NCBI RefSeq assembly: GCF_963082655.1
Contig: NC_081552.1
Span: 196,931,281 to 196,995,280, forward strand
Reading direction: 5' to 3'
DNA length: 64,000 nt
Origin: Stomoxys calcitrans
Taxonomy: Eukaryota > Arthropoda > Insecta > Diptera > Muscidae
Positions 1-12,100 of the stretch are shown here, one piece after another. Position 1 is the stretch's first letter. Every line of letters starts with the position of its first letter. The translations under genes and the position numbers were made by a program. The notes under the pieces are model-generated. The model was not told where the DNA came from. It saw only the letters and a list, made by a program, of their open reading frames with translations, and made no database searches.

Positions 1-323
1 CAATTCTTATCCGATATGTCTGAAATTTAGTATGAGGTGTTTTGTTATGACTTCCAACAACTATGCTTCGAATGATTGCTCAGTTCATAACTAGATATAA
101 GTCTCATATAAACCGATCTCTGATCTTGAAATTTTGAGCCTCTAGAGGGCGCAATTTTTACCCGATTTGGCATATTTATGTTCGTCCGATTTGCAGTAAT
201 AATACAGTAAAATCGTGATTTGTTAATCGATTCTCTTGAAATTTGGTAGAAAGGATTTTCTCTTGACTCCCAATATTACTGATGAATTTCGTAGAAATCG
301 GTTCAGATTGAGATATAGCTGTA

Positions 324-369
<46 letters not shown>

Positions 370-1430
370 CCCGATTTTAAAGTGGATTTATTGACCAATC
401 TTGCCAAAACTTTGCACAACGCGTTCCTCGACGACTACCACAATATCTGAGCAGTTTGCTCGAAATCGGTTCAGATTTGGATATAGCTCCCGTATATATG
501 CTCGCCCGATTGTGAGAAATATTGCAATGAAGAGTTAATTTGTCAACCGATTCTCTCGAAATTTGGCAGGAGGGATTTCCTTATGATCTTCGACATTACT
601 GGGGAATATCATAGAAATCGGTTAAGATTAAGATATAGCTGCCATATATGTATATCGCCCGATTTTAACTTCTAGAGCCACTGTAAGCTCATTCATTGAC
701 CAATCTTTCCCAAATCTTGTGCTACGCTTTTATCGACGACTACCACAATATCTGAGAAGTTTGCTTGAAATCGGTTCAGATTTGGATATAGCTCCCGTAT
801 TTATGCTCGCCCGATTGTGAGAAATACTGCAATAAAGTGCTAATTTGTCAAGCGATTTTCTCGAAATTTTGCAGGAAGGAATTCCTTATGACTCTCGACA
901 TTACTGGGGAATATCATAGAAATCGGTTCAGATTAGGATATAGCTCTCATATATATATCGCCTGATTTTCATTTCTAGAGCCACTGCAAGCTCATTCATT
1001 GACCAATCTTTCCCAAATCTTGTGCTACGCTTTCATCGACGACTACCACAATATCTGAGAAGTTTGCTTGAAATCGGTTCAGATTTGGATATAGCTCCCG
1101 TATATATGGTCGCCCGATTGTGAGAAATATTGCAATAAAGTGCTCATTTGTCAAGCGATTTTGTCGAAAATTTTCAGGAAGGAATTCCTTATGACTCTCG
1201 ACATTACTGGTGAATTTCAGAGAAATCGGTTCAGATTAAGATATAGCTCTCATATATATATCGCCTGATTTTCATTTCTAGAGCCAATGCAAGCTCATTC
1301 ATTGACCAATCTTAAAAAACTTTTTAGAATGTTTTTATCTAGAAATAGCTCCGATATATGTTTGTACGATTTTGAGAAATATTGCAATAAAGTGCTCATT
1401 TCTTAACCGTAGTTAGTACAGTTTGAACAT
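1..1430 (-). repeat. Tandem satellite array, about 304-bp dimer, minus orientation
   Basis: The motif CTACCACAATATCTGAG recurs near 435, 740 and 1043, spacing about 305 and 303 bp. Each period holds two related halves of about 150 bp with AAATCGGTTCAGAT and GATATAGCTC blocks. In reverse complement it matches the array at 59825-61530. The window cuts the array at its left end. Confidence 0.8.
325..367. repeat. (TA)n microsatellite
   Basis: About 43 bp of uninterrupted TA dinucleotides sit inside the satellite array where other units carry CCATATATGT. It looks like local expansion of the unit's own TATATA segment. Confidence 0.95.
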
Positions 1431-1880
1431 ATTTGCTCGTAATTTGATCCGGATTGTTTAGTACCATCCGCTGAGGTCCATCAAAATTGGTTCCCAATTT
1501 GATATAGCTCCCACATTGTACTTATAGGGTAGGTGTAGGGTATTATACAGTCGACATAGCCCGACTTTTTCCCTTCCTTGCTGGTTTTGTTGTCCAGAAT
1601 TGGCTAAAATTTGATATGTGACGTAAATTTATGCCCTCCAACACCCAAACGAAACACCAGCACCATTTTAAAAACCAATTTCCTGATTGTAGTTCTTAAG
1701 CCCCTAGAAATTCCATATTTTGTCAGATATACCTGAAATTTGGTATATTGGGTAGACATATGACTCAAATAGCCTCAATATTTGCACATTTGGTCACACG
1801 CCCGTCAACACCCACACCAAACACCGCATAGATGTTCCATATTTTTGTAGCCAAATGTTTCTTTTTAAACCAATCAAATA
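1431..1880. repeat. Diverged satellite/DINE-like remnants
   Basis: Scattered blocks such as AAATTGGTTCCCAATTTGATATAGCTCCCA resemble the neighbouring arrays, but spacing has decayed. No gene is seen. Confidence 0.4.
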
Positions 1881-2096
1881 TTGGGTTGCCCAAAAAGTAA
1901 TTGCGGATTTTTTAAAAAAAAGTAAATGCATTTTTAATAAAACTTAGAATGAACTTTAATCAAATATACTTTTTTACACTTTTTTTTCTAAAGCAAGCTA
2001 AAAGTAACAGGTGATAACTGACAGAAGAAAGAATGCAAAAAAATTTGTCAACGCCGACTATATGAAAAATCCGCAATTACTTTTTGGACAACCCAA
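1881..2096 (+). mobile_element. Mariner-type MITE, copy 1
   Basis: 216 bp with terminal inverted repeats starting TTGGGTTGCCCAAAAAGTAA and ending in the reverse complement with one changed base, flanked by TA (1879-1880 and 2097-2098). It is non-coding. Related copies are at 12759 and 35588. Confidence 0.85.
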
Positions 2097-2098
2097 TA

Positions 2099-3139
2099 GA
2101 TGACGCGTGTGTTTTCCTTCATAATTTGTCAAATATCCACAAGTATGTTATGAACATTATTGACACATTTACTTATTTATTAATTTAATGGCAATTATGG
2201 TGTTGTTAGGAATGTCAATATCAGCATTTAGTTTAGACAACAATGAAAACAGCTTGATTTGCGTATGCAAATGAGTGTCTCAAAAATACGAATATTTTCA
2301 AATATTTTCTAGGCTATTGCCCATTGGAATATTGCGGCATTCCCAAAGTGCTTTCAACTATAAAGACAAAGTTAAAGCCTAAACCTTCTACGACTCTCTG
2401 TAAGTTCGGGGAATTTGCAAAGACCCAAGCCAAGATAATAATTGGCTATTATGGTATTTTCAGTATTTTTTCTTTTTATCACAAACTGTTGGTGATAACA
2501 TTTCTATTGTTTTTATAATTGCCCACATTTTTCTCGGACTGAGATTACAGAATGATCATAAAGTTTGAAAAAAAAAAATCACAAAAACAATCTAAAATAC
2601 AAAAAATAACCAAAACCTCCACAATAAAAAGGTAAGGTATATAACATTTAAACGCGACTAACACATTTAGCCCAGTTTATAACGGCCATATTTATTTATT
2701 TATTCTATTCGACGCCCGTGCTGCTCCCCTGCCGCCCTTCGCATTTCACCTGACCCGCATTTCAGTGTGTCCACGCCGAGTGCCGTGCCATAAAAAGACT
2801 GATTAAAGTCAGCCGTATAGCATCGACAGTTTGAAATTTTTTTTAAGCATCACCACAAGCGACTCAGTATTAGCCCGAAACTGTAGCGGCACAGAACGGT
2901 TCGGTTCAAAAATACTGTTCTCGACAATCTCGAAGTCAGTGCCTTAGCGTTTTCTTTTTTTTGCAATGGAGTGAAACGGCTGCAAATATAATTTTCCTAT
3001 ACCGCATAAAAAAAAAGAAATTGTGTCTTATTGCGATTATTGCATTCCTAAATCAATGTCTATTGTTATGCAAATTAAGGTGTTTTGTATTTAATAGCAA
3101 CAGAAATCAACAACAACAACACTAATAAAATCCAATAAA
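2099..3139 (+). promoter_or_regulatory. 5' flank and probable 5' UTR of the PAT gene
   Basis: This low-repeat stretch lies between a MITE and the ATG. 2700-2960 is more GC-rich than the surroundings and has an initiator-like TCAGTA at 2864-2869. 3100-3139 has the CAACAACAACAAC leader typical of fly 5' UTRs. Several upstream ATGs (for example near 2966 and 3055) mean either a later start site or a 5' UTR intron. The transcription start is not determinable here. Confidence 0.35.
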
Positions 3140-3144
3140 ATGAA
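3140..3144 (+). CDS. PAT transporter coding exon 1 (5 coding nt, ATGAA)
   Basis: The start codon lies in the good fly context AATAAAATGAA, and GTAAGT follows immediately as donor. Joined to the acceptor TTTAG|GT at 24059, the reading is ATG AAG TCT GCA, in frame with the rest. Only five coding bases precede a 20.9 kb intron. The 5' leader upstream has CAACAACAACAAC runs typical of fly 5' UTRs. An alternative is a start further inside exon 2, but exon 2 has no in-frame ATG before the conserved core, which favours this start. Confidence 0.75.
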
Positions 3145-6100
3145 GTAAGTCCCTAGATTAAAAATGGCAAGTTTATGACATTGTAAACATGAAAATAAAG
3201 TGCGGCCAGAGAAAAAACAAAAATATTTTTTTTGTGTTGTTAGAAAATAAAGGTTAAAGTCGAAACGAATGACGCTTTAGATGTTTCTAGAAAAGTGAGG
3301 GAATGACAAGAGTCTTGTCTTGTCTCCTTTCTTGTGTATGGGACATAGTATGCTGAGGTTCCAATCATCGGGTATGCGTTCTTCTAGATGTGAAGATAAG
3401 CTGATGCATACGCCTTATCAGCATGTCGCCTCCGATCTTAAATAGTTCAGCGGGTAACCCGTCGGCTCCTGCTGTCTTGTGGTTCTTTAGTCGGGTCACT
3501 GCTACTTGGACCTCATTCTGACTAGGAGGTAAACATTCTATACCATCATCAGGGATTGGTTCTACGGTATCCTCTTCGCCGCCATTGTCGGACACTAGCA
3601 GTTGGGTAAAATGTTCTTTCCATATCCTCAGCATGTTATCTGTGTCAGTTACCAGATTTCCTTCTTTGTCTCTGCAGCAGGATGTGCCTGCACCAAAGAC
3701 ATCGGTTTGATGTTTAAAACTTTGGTAGAATTTCCGGACTTCATTCTGACTCCTGTATATCTCATCTAGACCTGGTGTCATAATTTTGAAATTCATTGCC
3801 CTTCGAGCCTGATCCTGAAGATCCTGATTCTGATCCTGCCAGTGACAGCAAGGCGGTAGACCTCTTCAAGTCTAGATTAGGCCACATAGTTTTGGAATGC
3901 TCACAGCCCACTCTTTGTGGCCATCTATCATTAGTTATCCTTCTGGCCTGGACCTGAAAACTTAGCTTACATGTCGCTAGAGGCACACCCACAGATTCTA
4001 GTTCCCCTGGAATGTGTAGGGTAGTTCCTAGTTTCGCAAGCTCGTCCGCTTTACAATTCCCTGGGATATCTCTGTGGCCCGGCACCCAGAACAAGTGAAT
4101 TTTTAACTGCTCAGACATCTCGTTGAGAGATCTGCTACAGTTGAGGGTGGTTTTTGTGTTCAGAAATACGCTCTCCAGGGATTTAATGGCTGACTGGTTG
4201 TCTGAGAAGACATTTATGCCAATCGTCGTAATGACATTATATCTTAGCCATTCCACCACTTTCATAATTGCTAAGATCTCCGCTTGATACATACTGCAGG
4301 GGGCGGGTAACCTTCTCGATATGACCAGTTCTAGATCTTAAGAGTACACCCTAAAGCCCATCTGGTCGATTAATTTGAAACCATCCGTATAGAAGTCTAT
4401 GTAACTTCTGTCACCAGGCATGTCGAAGTTCCAATCGGTTCTATCTGGAATAGTGGTACAGTAATTTTTATCAAAAAGTGGCTCAGGTAGGGTGTCATCC
4501 ACACTGCCTGGAACACGAATGTCGAGTTTTACGCAGATACCTGCTATCACGGCCCAAACCTGCGAGGCCCAAGGCCCAAGGGTGAATACCATGCGTCTAC
4601 CAACGCCCCCACATGTGGTAACCCACACATGAGTACCAATTTGATCCCACGTATTTGGACGTGTTCACCTCCTTGGTTAGGAGCGGAGCACTACCTAAAA
4701 CTCCTTCCGATCTATGGGTCACGGCACCCGGTTGAAAACGCAACTCCACGCCGAGCTTATGCTCTACCCGCGATTTGGGTACAAACCACAGCCACCACGT
4801 TGCTCCCCACTGGGGCCTCACCATTGTCAGGCTGGAACCAAAGTTCCAGGGGCTCCTGACACCCGTGGTACCAGATTAAAGTCTCCGGTCAGACTTCGTA
4901 GCCTTAAAAGACTACTACCAGTTGAACCCCAAACAGTTCCGGACTGGTCACCTGAATGGGAGAAAATAACCCTACGCCGACCTCAGCCAACATACAAAAG
5001 TATGCATCAAACATACAGCCAGATGACACAGTGTGCGTTGCCGCCACATGATCAATGAGAAAACTCCCTTAACCTCGCGGCAGTGGTCGCGGGTAACCTT
5101 TTCAATATGACCATTCCAAATTCTTCAGAGTACACCACAAAGGCCACCCGGTCGTCTATTTAGGAACCATCGTATAGAAGTAACTTATGTAACTTCTATT
5201 ACCAGGAATATCGTAGTTTCATATGCCTATTCTATCCGAAATAGTGTCACAGTACTTTCTTTTTTCAAAAAGCGACTCTTGCAGTGGTCGCAGCAATTTG
5301 TCTAGCCACGATGTGCAGAGGCATTAGGTGTAACATTAAATTCAGTGCATCAAAAGGTGTCGTTCGCAGTGTGGCTGTTATTCACAATCAAGCCATCATT
5401 TAGATCCGGCTGAGTATTGAACAGTGGGTGGACCTTTGAAGCGGCGTCCACCAGACCACAACACCATATAACACTAAAGGTCTGACAACTGCAGTACTTA
5501 CCCACTACATGACACGCGGTTTAAACCCTCAACTTTTGCCAAATGCTCTCATGTTTTGATATGGCTGGAATATAGACCGATCATGGATTTTGACTTCTCG
5601 AGCCTCTAGACGACACAATAAGTGTTTTGCTACAGCTTCCAACAACTATGCCAAGTATGGTTCAAATGGGTTCATATAAACCCAACTCCCGACTATATTT
5701 CTTGAGCCTCTAGAGGGCGCAATTCTTATTCGATTTAGCTGAACTTTATCACATAGACTTCTTCTATGGTCTCCAATATCCATACCCACTACATTATACT
5801 CGGTTTAAGCCCCCAACTTTTGCCAATGCTCTCATGTTTTGATATGGCTGGAATATAAACTGATCATGGATCTTGACTTATCGAGCCTCTTGACAGCACA
5901 ATTTTTATGCGTTTTGGGTGAAATTTCGTAAGAAGTGTTTAGCTACAGCTTCCAACAACTATGCCAAGTAGGGTTCAAATCGGTTCATAACCTGATGTAG
6001 CTGCCATATAAACCCAACTACTGATTATATTTCTTAAGCCTCTAGAGGGCGCCATTCTTATTCGATTTATCTGAAATTTATCACATAGACTTCTTCTAGG

Positions 6101-9100
6101 GTCTCCAATATCCATACCACTACATGACCCACAACATGACACTCGGTTTAAGCCCCCCAACTTTTGCCAATGCTCTCATGTTTTGATATGGCTGGAATAT
6201 AAACTGATCATGGATCTTGACTTATCGAGCCTCTTGACAGCACAATTTTTATGCGTTTTGGGTGAAATTTCGTAAGAAGTGTTTAGCTACAGCTTCCAAC
6301 AACTATGCCAAGTATGGTTCAAATCGGTTCATAACCTGATATAGCTGCCATATAAACCCAACTCTGGACTATATTTCTTGAGTCCCTAGAGGGCGCAATT
6401 CTTATTCGATTTAGCTTAAATTTATCACATAGACTTCTTCTATGGTCTCTAATATGCGAACCAAGTAACCTGTTATAGCTCCAATGGCATAGCAATTCAG
6501 GTCCATTATCCTTGGTTTGCCTATAGAGAGATACCAGGCAAAGAACTTGACGAACGCGATCCATGATGGAGGGTATATAACATTCGGCTCGGCCGAACTT
6601 AGCAAGCTTTTACTTGTTTGTAACTCATCGAAATATTCGTCGTCGTCGTCTCGACATTCCGAGTCGAACTAGCCATGTCCGTCCGTCTGTCGAAATCACG
6701 ATAGAGGTCGAATGCGTAAAGCTAGCCGCTTGAAATTTTGCACAGATACTTAAAATTGACGTAGCTCGTAGAAATGGGCCATATCGGTTCAGATATTGAT
6801 ATAGCTCCCATATAAACCGATCTCCCGATTTGATTTTCGAGCGCCTGGAAGCTGCAATTTTTGTCCGATTTGGTTAAAATTTTACTTGCGGTGTGCTGTT
6901 ATGACTTGCCACAACTGTGCCAAGTACTGTCTACATCGGCAAAGAACCTGATATAGCTCCCATATAAACTGATCAAAACAATTTATAACTTGATACATCT
7001 CCCATACAAACCGATAACCCGATTTGAAGTCCTAAGTCTTAACAAGACGCAACTTCTGCTCGATTTAGCTGAAACTGAGCATGTGGTGTTTTGTAACGAT
7101 TTTCAATGACTGTGCCAAGTACCGTCTGGAGGTCACCGTAGCGCAGAGGTTGACATGTCCGTCTATGACGCTGAACGCCTGGGTTCGAATCCTGGCGAGA
7201 CCATCAGAAAAATTTTTCAGCGGTGGTTTTCCCCTCCTAATGCTAGAAACATTTGTGAGCTACTATGCCATGTAAAACTTCTCTCCAAAGAGGTGTCGCA
7301 CATTGCGGCACGCCGTTCGGACTCGGCTATAAAAAGGAGGCCCCTTATCATTGAACTTAAAAACTTAAATCGGACTGCACTCGTTGATATGTGAGAAGTT
7401 TGCCCTGTTCCTTAGTGGAATGTTCATGGGCAAAATTTGCGAAATTTGCAATTTGCCATGTACCGTCTAAATCGGTCTGTAACCTGATATAGCTCCCATA
7501 TAAACCGATCTGCCGATTTGACTTCTTGAGCCCCTACAAGCCGCAATTTTTGCCCAATTTGGCTAAAATTTTGCATTAAGTGTTCTGTTATGACTTCCAA
7601 CAACTGCGCTAAATATGGTCAAAATCGGTCTATAATGTGATATAGCTCCCATATTAACCGATCTCCCGATTTTATTTCCTGAGCGCCTGGAAGCTGCAAT
7701 TTTTGTCCGATTTGGCTAAAATTTTGCATGTGGTTTTCCTTTATGACTTCCAAGAACTTTGCTATGTACGGTTCAAATCTGTCAAGAACTTGATGTAGCT
7801 CTCATATAAACCGATCTCCCGATTTGACTTCTTGAGCGTCTGGAAGCCTCAATTTTCTTCTGATTTAGCTGAAATTGTGCATGTGCTGTTCCCTTATGAC
7901 TTACAACAACTGTGCCAAGTACGGTCCAAATCGGTCTAGAACCTGGGGTAGTTCCCATATAGACCGATCACGCGATTTGGCATCTTGAGCGCATGGAAGC
8001 CTTGATTTTCTTCTGATTTGGCTAAAATTTTGCATGTGGTTTTTTTTATGACTTTCAACAACTGTGTTAAGTACGGTCCAAATTGGTCTATAACCTGATA
8101 TAGCTCCCATATAAACCGATCCCCCGATTCGACTTCTTGAGCCCCTGGAAGCCGCAATTTTTGTCCGATTTGACTGAAATTTTGCATGTGGTTTTCCTTT
8201 ATGACTTCCAAGAACTTTGCCAGGTATGGTCCAAATCGGTCAAGAACCTGGGGTAGTTCCCATATAAACCGATCTCGCGATTTGGCATCTTGAGCGCATG
8301 GAAGCCTCGATTTTCTTCTGATTTGGCTAAAATTTTGCATGCGGTTTTCTTTTATGACTGTCAACAACTGTGCCAAGTACGGTCCAAAGCAGCCTATAAC
8401 CTGATGTAGCTCCCATATAAACCGATCTCCCGATTTGACATCTTGAGCGTCTGGAAGCCTAAATTTTCTTCTGATATGGCTGAAATTTTGCATGGGGTGT
8501 TCTGTTATGACTTCCAACAACTGTGCCAAGTACGGTCCAAATCAGCCTATAACCTGATATAGTTCCCATATAAACCGATCTCCCGATTCGACTTCTTGAG
8601 CCCCTGGAAGCCGCAATTTTTGTCCGATTTGACTGAAATTTTGCATGTGGTTTTCCTTTATGACTTCCAAGAACTTTGCCAGGTATGGTCCAAATCGGTC
8701 AAGAACCTGGGGTAGTTCCCATATAAACCGATCTCGCGATTTGGCATCTTGAGCGCATGGAAGCCCCGATTTTCTACTGATTTGGCTAAAATTTTGCATG
8801 TGCTTTTCTTTTATGACTTTCAACAACTGTGTTAAGTACGGTCCAAATTGGTCTATAACCTGATATAGCTCCCATATAAACCGATCTCCCGATTCGACTT
8901 CTTGAGCCCCTGGAAGCCGCAATTTTTGTCCGATTTGACTGAAATTTTGCATGTGGTTTTCCTTTATGACTTCCAACAAATTTGCCAGGTACGATCCAAA
9001 TAGGTCAAGAACCTGGGGTAGTTCCCATATAAAACCGATCTCCCGATTTGGCATCTTGAGCGCCTGGAAGCCTCAATTTTCTTCTGATTTGGCTAAAATT

Positions 9101-12100
9101 TTGCATGTGGTTTTATTTTATGACTTTCAAGAACTTTGCCAAGTACGGTCCAAAGCAGCCTATAACCTGATGTAGCTCCCATATAAACCGATCTCCCGAT
9201 TTGACTTCTTGAGTTCGCAATTTTTGTCCTATTTGACTGAAATTTTGCATGGGATGTTCTGTTATGACTTCCAACAACTGTGTCAAGTACGGTCCAAATC
9301 AGCCTATAACCTGATATAGTTCCCATATAATCCGATCTTCCGATTTGAATTCCTGAGCCCCTGGAAGCCGCAATTTTTATCCGAGTTGGCTGAAATTTTG
9401 CACATAGTGTTGTGTTATGTCTTCCAACATTCTTGTTAAGTACGGTCCAAATCTGTACCTGTGGTAATTTCAGTAAATCGGGTGATAATTGCACCTTCTA
9501 GAGGCTCCAGAACTCAAATCTGAAGATCGGTTTATATGACAGCTTTATCAGGAGGTGAACCGATTTGAATCATACGAAAGACGAAATAAGTATACCCCGC
9601 TCCTATAGTGGATGGTATAACAATACTATATTGCTTTACAAATGGAAAAGGAAAGTCAGAGATGGCCACACACACGCGTTTCGTAATTTGGCTTTGGAAT
9701 TCCTCATTAGTCATATTAGGTGTGAAGGCTTCATTCTACTTGTACAGAATTTATTGCGAATCGCCTCGCCAACTACTATGGGACGCGTTTCGTAATTTGG
9801 TTTATAATTACTCATCAGTCATATTAGGTGTGAAGGCTTCAAGGTCCGTACCTTGGCATGTTGTACTTGTACAGAATTTATTGCGAATCGCCTCTATGAT
9901 ACAAATACCACATTAACCACTCTCCACAACCCTGTCTATTGGCTGTACTTTTCCCAATGAACGTGCGCTTGTGCATTTGAATTTTTGAATCGTTCTCGCA
10001 ATTTGTTGGCTTTGAAATGTTTGCGCAAGTAGTACACCATGTGATGGTGAAAGATAAAGTACATCACTCCAACCACCCTACACTAATTAACGTTTAATTG
10101 TATCATATCCAGAATCTCCATTTATGAACAGATTAAACAATTTCATAGATAGTTTCGTTTAATTTGCGATAACAGCCAGTATCGTATGAGTACTGTTATT
10201 ATGATTTATAAACAACTTGGGAAAATTAGCAGCTGCAACTAGTGCTCGCAGTTTTGAGGAATGCGTTATACGTATTACCTCACATTTATGGCTATAAAGC
10301 TGATAATCAGCAGTTCGGCGAAGTTCATGTTCAACATTTGTTTTTAAAAACAGTTTTACTTGTATTGTAGAATAATTGGCTTGTTGTAATGGTTTTGAAA
10401 TGGAAACTTTTATTCGCTTCGTTGTGAAGACAAGTGTAAACTTTGAGTATGTAAGCAAATAAAGTCGGGAGAAAAAAATTGGAAAAAATTCTTAATTTAA
10501 ATCTAGTGAAAGTGATAATCCGAATTGAGGAAGTATCAAGATGTGGTGCTCTAGAAATTCGGTTAAGTCAGCAAATTAACTATGAATAACCAAAATAATA
10601 TTCAAAGGCTAGATAAATGCGCTAAGTTCGGCCGGCTAGAATCTTGGATACCGATAACCATGGATTTTAAAACAATAAGAGTTGCATCGGACAAGAAATT
10701 GTCCGATTTGGTCTCGATCGGATTGCAGTTTGAGATAGACCAATTTTCTGAATTAACTTCTTGGTTGATCGTCGCGACATTCTGAGTCGATCTAGCCATG
10801 TCCGTCCGTCCGTCTGTCCGTCCGGGTTAAGCTACCCGCTTGAAATTTTACACAGATACTTCGTTGGGGATCCCAAATGGTCCATATCGATTCAGATATA
10901 GATATAGCTCCCATATAAACCGATCTCCCGATTGGACTTCTTGAGCCCCTGGAAGCCGTAATTAGGCTGAAATTTTGTAACAAAAACAGCGCATGCTAAA
11001 TTTCAGCCAAATCGTACAAAAATTTAAGCTTGCAAGGACTCAAGAGGTCAAATCGAGAGATCTGTTTATATGGGAGCTATATAAGGTTATAGACCGATTT
11101 TGACCGTACTTGGTACAGTTGTTGGAAGTCATTACAGAACATCGCATGCAAAATTTCAGCTAAATACGACACAAATTGCAGCTTGTCATGAAGTCAAATC
11201 GGGAGAACGGTTTATATGGGAGCTATATCAGGTTATAGACCAATTTGAACCGTATTCGGCACAGTTGTTGCAAGTCATAACAGAACACTACATGCAAAAT
11301 TTCAGCCAAATCAGACTAAAATTGCGGCTTGTAGGGGTTCATGAAGTCAAATCGGGAGGACGATTTATATGGCAGCTATATCAGGTTATAGACCGATTAG
11401 GACTGTACTTGACACAGCTGTTGGAAATTCTAACAGAACATCTGCAAAATTTCAGCTAAATCGGACTAAAATTGCGGCTTTCAGGGGTTCACGACATCAA
11501 ATCGGGAGATCGGTTTATATGGGAGCTATATCAGGTTATAGACCGATTTGAGCCGTACTTTTCACAGTTGTTGAAAGTCATAACAGAACACTACATGCAC
11601 ATTTTTAGCCAAATAGGAAAAAAATTGCGGTTTCCAAGGGTTCAAGAAATCAAATCGGGAGATCGGTTTATATGGGAGCTATATCGGGTTATAAACTGAT
11701 TTTGACCATACTTGACACACTTTTTGGGAGTTATAACATCACATTATGTACAAAATTTTAGCCAAATCGGATGAAAATTGAGGCTTTCAGGGGCTCAAGA
11801 AGTCAAATCGGGAGATCGGTTTATATGGGAGCTATATCAGGTTATATACCGATTTGGTACTGTTGTTGAAAGTCATAACAGCCAAATCGGACAAAAATTG
11901 CGGCTTTAAGGGCTCATGAAGTCAACTCGAGAGATCGACTTATATGGGAGCTATATCCAAAACTGAACCAATATGCCCCATGTGTGTTCCCTAAATACCT
12001 ACCTCAATATAAAGTATCTGTGAAAAATTTCAAGCGGCTAGCTTTACGCTTTCGACCGCTATTGTGATTTCGACAGACGGCTAGATCGACTCAGAATATA

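Noticed and set aside
325..367. TATA-type promoter
   Set aside because: It is a TA microsatellite inside a satellite unit, nearly 3 kb from the start codon.
4629..5058. Open frames in the unassigned insert as a gene
   Set aside because: Frames overlap on both strands and none shows a domain; they sit between broken LINE fragments.
7128..7200. Functional tRNA gene
   Set aside because: A and B boxes are present, but the head is followed by a SINE body, has target duplications and occurs five times.
7936..9054. Long minus-strand open frames (197 and 170 codons)
   Set aside because: They are stop-free minisatellite units; the same pattern appears in many arrays and breaks by indels. No start context, splice sites or domain support a protein.
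10159..10458. 99-codon minus-strand open frame as a nested gene
   Set aside because: No motif, no promoter or splice evidence, and ordinary AT-rich composition.
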